Source: Epiperipatus broadwayi
Lineage: Eukaryota; Onychophora; Udeonychophora; Euonychophora; Peripatidae
Assembly: GCA_028023455.1 (NCBI GenBank)
Contig: JAQFVV010000144.1
Location: 684,001 to 748,000 of the forward strand
Length of the DNA stretch: 64,000 nucleotides
Direction: 5' to 3'
Part shown: positions 60,901 through 64,000 of the stretch, piece after piece
Numbering within the stretch: position 1 is the stretch's first letter
How the letters are laid out: every line of letters begins with the position of its first letter
The notes under the pieces: generated by a model
The model's input: the letters and a program-made list of their open reading frames with translations, nothing else
Told to the model about the DNA's origin: nothing
Databases searched by the model: none
Made by a program: the position numbers and the translations under genes

Positions 60901-61274
60901 TGTAAGAGGCCAGAGGTTTTACCCCAAGAGGGGGAATGCATCTTTGTATGGTCAGACCTAGGGTCTTTGGGTAGAATGCTGTGAATGACTCAATGAAGTA
61001 CCTAACCTATGATTTAACTACCTCCAATGGGATAGCTTTGTATTTACACATTAAATTTAGATATAGTTTGGGCTAGTTCATCCATGCCTCACCTCCTTCA
61101 TGCTTCATTACACCTCAGTATTTTAACTTAAGGAGAAATCTGCCTTCAGCTCTTTTCAGGTGTGAACTTACACTAAATAGCAACTGTCACCCCTCTATAT
61201 AAGTTCCAATTGATTTAAAGATCCATCCAAGCATATTACCGTGTTATTATATGAGTGAAATATGTGTGTATGCA
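60901..61274 (-). repeat. gypsy2 LTR (5' LTR on the minus strand)
   Basis: 374 bp, beginning TGTAAGAGGC and ending GTGTATGCA on the plus strand, next to TATA. The related solo LTR at 39733-40111 defines the limits. The partner LTR on the far side of gypsy2 is missing. Confidence 0.75.
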
Positions 61275-61280
61275 TATACT

Positions 61281-63805
61281 TGGTTATCAGATGATGGATG
61301 AATGCATAAATGATTTTGATAAACTAGAGACCATTTTAATGTAAATCAAGTTAACAACATTTGTCATAACAAAACAAAAGAATTTAAAACTTTTTAACAT
61401 GATAAAACAATATAATTGTGTGTGTCAAGGATATATTTCTACCATATTGACAATTAAATATGTTCACTATTCCAAATCCCTATCTATGGTAGAGATACAT
61501 GACATGACACTAATTATTTACAAGGCAACTAAAAATATATATTAATAAATCGATCGCAAAGCCAACTAGCTAATCTACAATATTATACAGGTACATTTGT
61601 AGTAGCCTCATTGTCGACCCCCTGTCTATGTATGGTTCCCTATGGTTGATAGAAAAGAACATCTATACAAGAAGAGTTAATAAATATCAACAATTATTAG
61701 TTAACAATGAACAAATAACATGAACTCCACCCTGTAGTTAGTGTATGCACTTAATATGGAAGCGCTTAATATGAAATAATCTTAAAGGTCTTACCTTATC
61801 CCATATCATGATGATGGTCAATGTGAAGTCGCTATGGAGGGAAAGAAAGCTGATCTAAACTTTATTTAACAAAAAATTTATTCCCCCCCCCCTCATTTTG
61901 TTGCTTTCAATTGTGGAAATAAAATAAAACTAAAATTTTACAAACATATGAGAAAAAAATATACATAATAAACTCAAAACTTTCATTAGGTCATCTTAGT
62001 TAATGTCCATGAGTTTGGCAATAATGTCTTTATTCATACAGGCTATCTTTTTTCAGATCACTCTCATTTGGTAAATTATTCATCACTCACGGGAATTCCT
62101 TGGCAACATGCTTGAAACAATATTACATCTATCTTCTGCATCGTTTAGTCATTATACAGGTAAGTAGATTGTCATTGGCTTCCAGAGTCAGGACAGCAAC
62201 ACTTCAGTGACACCGTTGATTTAGTCAGAATACATTGCACAGCAGTTTATAACAGATATAACTTTTCTTGATTTGCTATTTGGCATTTAATAGCTTGTAT
62301 ATATAAAAAGTTACTTCATCATTTTCTTGATTTGCTATTTGGCATTTAATAGCTTGTATATATAAAAAGTTACTTTATCATTTTAATGCTGGCGATGTTC
62401 TATTTCTTCTTTATTCGTGTTCGAATTTGCTATTTGGCATTTAATAGCTTGTATATATTTAAAAAGTTACTTCATCATTTTAATGCTGGTGATGTTCTAA
62501 TTCTTCTTTATTCATGTTCGAATAATAGCACAATTTCTTCTTGAATATTAATATTAATTTAAAATCAGTTCAGTTATTTTATTAAATAGCACAAACTTAT
62601 CAAACTTTTCTCAGTTTAAACTTTGGTCGTAATTTTTTATAATTTTGCGTTAAGAAAATTATATGGATAATTCAGAGTATTCAAACAAGTCATCCATTAA
62701 ACTTTTCTCAATTTAAACTTTGGTTGTAATTTATGGATAATTCAGAGTATTCGAACAAGTAATCCATCTCTTGCATTTGAACATTTGATCTTAGGATGTT
62801 AGCTTTAACAGTTAGTGCATTATTTGAAAAATAACTCATTTCGGCGAAAATGAACTCAGTTTGCTTTTATACAAAGCTTAGTTTCTGGTGTTTGGTATAC
62901 TAGCTTTTCCATTTCCTTTGATCTTGCTGTGGCTGCCTATTGTTGCACATATTATATTGGTTGGTTGTAGTTAAAAAAATAAAATTATGTAACACAATTC
63001 TAATTTTTATTTCCACACTTGATTGCCTAGTCATTGGCTTGACCTTGGGTCATCACTACGTTTGCTAAGTCTATATCTCAATTCATGATATAAATTGCTA
63101 AAAAATTGACTAACGATTTTAAATTTAGTTTCAGAAAATCTCCCAACACTAACCAACTAATAAATAATTCCAAGGATGATCTTTAAGCTCCTCATGTGGT
63201 CTATAAAATAGCATGCCCTCAATTAGGCTGCAAAGTGTCTTACTATGGTGAGACTCAGGCTAACGTCAATACAAGAGTTTACTAACACAAATATGCATGT
63301 AATAGAGTAAAGAATCTAAATGAAAGAACACCAATCTTCTGGGACCACTGAGCAGCTACAGGCCACTTATTTGAACCCAGTTCTGCCCAAATAATTTGTA
63401 CAGAAAAGAGCATTGCCAAAAGAAAAGTCAAAGATTCTTATTACATAGCAAATGACCTCAGTGCCATTAATTGAAGAGATGCATGCTTTGCTCTCTCCAA
63501 ACAATGGACTAATTAATTAAAAATTCTAGCACAACAATTCACAACAGAATCTTCATGTTTAAAGCTATGAGTATGGGATTTGAATACTAAATCCTGAAAG
63601 TGCTAAGCTAGGATATTAAATCTTAAATTATAATTATAGCTTCACTAACGTATGCGGAAGAAATCGCACATCTATAATTGTTGGTATATATATATATAAG
63701 TAAATGATTTTTTTAACTGGGCTTTTATTTTTCATTAAATAAGAGAAATTAGTTCAGTGTGGGATTTGTTTAACTTAACATTTAACAACGCAAACATTCA
63801 TTGCA
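61281..63805 (+). repeat. Long direct repeat D, copy 2
   Basis: Same sequence as 49838-51624 but longer. It has a triplicated block starting at 62271, 62330 and 62425 (GCTATTTGGCATTTAATAGC). It has a duplicated block near 62655 and 62735 (ATGGATAATTCAGAGTATTC). An extra segment of about 600 bp lies at 63090-63690 just before the shared TTTTTAACTGGGCTTTTATT block. It starts TGGTTATCAG beside TATA and ends CATTGCA before a long (TA)n tract. No gene is recognised. The extra segment contains no known domain. Confidence 0.7.
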
Positions 63806-63826
63806 TATATATATATATATATATAT

Positions 63827-64000
63827 TGTAACCCTCCCCAACACCTCTCCTACACTTCCTATCAACAAATACCTGGGGATGCCAATTCTATTGATCATAG
63901 AATAAACTACTAATCTAATCTCACTTTAAATTATTAGTGAGACTCTTAAAATGCTGTCCTACCTTAACTTAGCTCAGTTGGTGGCTACAGAGATCTATAA
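63827..64000. other. Start of an unidentified element at the window edge
   Basis: After (TA)n the sequence begins TGTAACCCTCCCCAACACC and runs out of the window. The junction resembles those at 18586, 39733 and 51632, so an LTR-type terminus is possible. Confidence 0.4.

Overview
The window is strongly A+T-rich eukaryotic DNA (roughly 70% A+T by eye). I find no confident intact host gene in it. It reads as a repeat-dense intergenic or intronic stretch of an invertebrate animal genome. That inference rests on the mix of transposon families: piggyBac, KIAA1586-like hAT, an EN/RT LINE with WAGHIARR-type C-terminal sequence, a Penelope-like GIY-YIG element, Ty3/gypsy LTR elements and tRNA-derived SINEs. 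The species cannot be fixed from the sequence.

Layout. 0.7-1.85 kb: decayed piggyBac transposase. 3.0 kb: SINE. 3.2-4.1 kb: plus-strand LINE relic. 5.4-8.4 kb: minus-strand LINE split by a 5'-truncated Penelope element. 9.8-13.5 kb: a foldback repeat ('R') split by a coding-less 3.1 kb element ('TE-A'). 18.2-18.6 kb: foldback palindrome. 18.6-20.75 kb: first copy of a non-coding repeat ('TE-B'). 20.9-23.0 kb: LINE ORF1-like relic. 23.0-24.1 and 30.3-30.7 kb: two halves of one minus-strand LINE, separated by about 6.2 kb holding the full TE-B copy with terminal inverted repeats (TIRs) and a hAT pseudogene. 32.0-32.6 kb: CpG-enriched, CCAAT-bearing segment, the only host-promoter candidate. 34.7-36.3 kb: small inverted-repeat elements, including a clean 283 bp MITE. 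37.9-39.7 kb: cluster of four R arms containing a SINE with target duplications. 39.7-40.1 kb: solo LTR. 40.8-41.8 kb: non-autonomous DNA transposon with a likely 9 bp target duplication. 42.08-49.31 kb: complete but inactivated Ty3/gypsy provirus ('gypsy1') with 1.64 kb LTRs and a 4 bp target duplication. 49.84-63.8 kb: a composite block in which two direct 1.8-2.5 kb repeats flank an inverted TE-A copy and a second, minus-strand Ty3/gypsy relic ('gypsy2').

The coding relics do not work together as a host pathway. Each is a separate selfish element, and all carry frameshifts or stops. The more informative content is structural: nested insertions with recoverable empty sites, repeated insertion of TG-starting elements next to (TA)n tracts, module-order change between TE-B copies, and many local tandem duplications.
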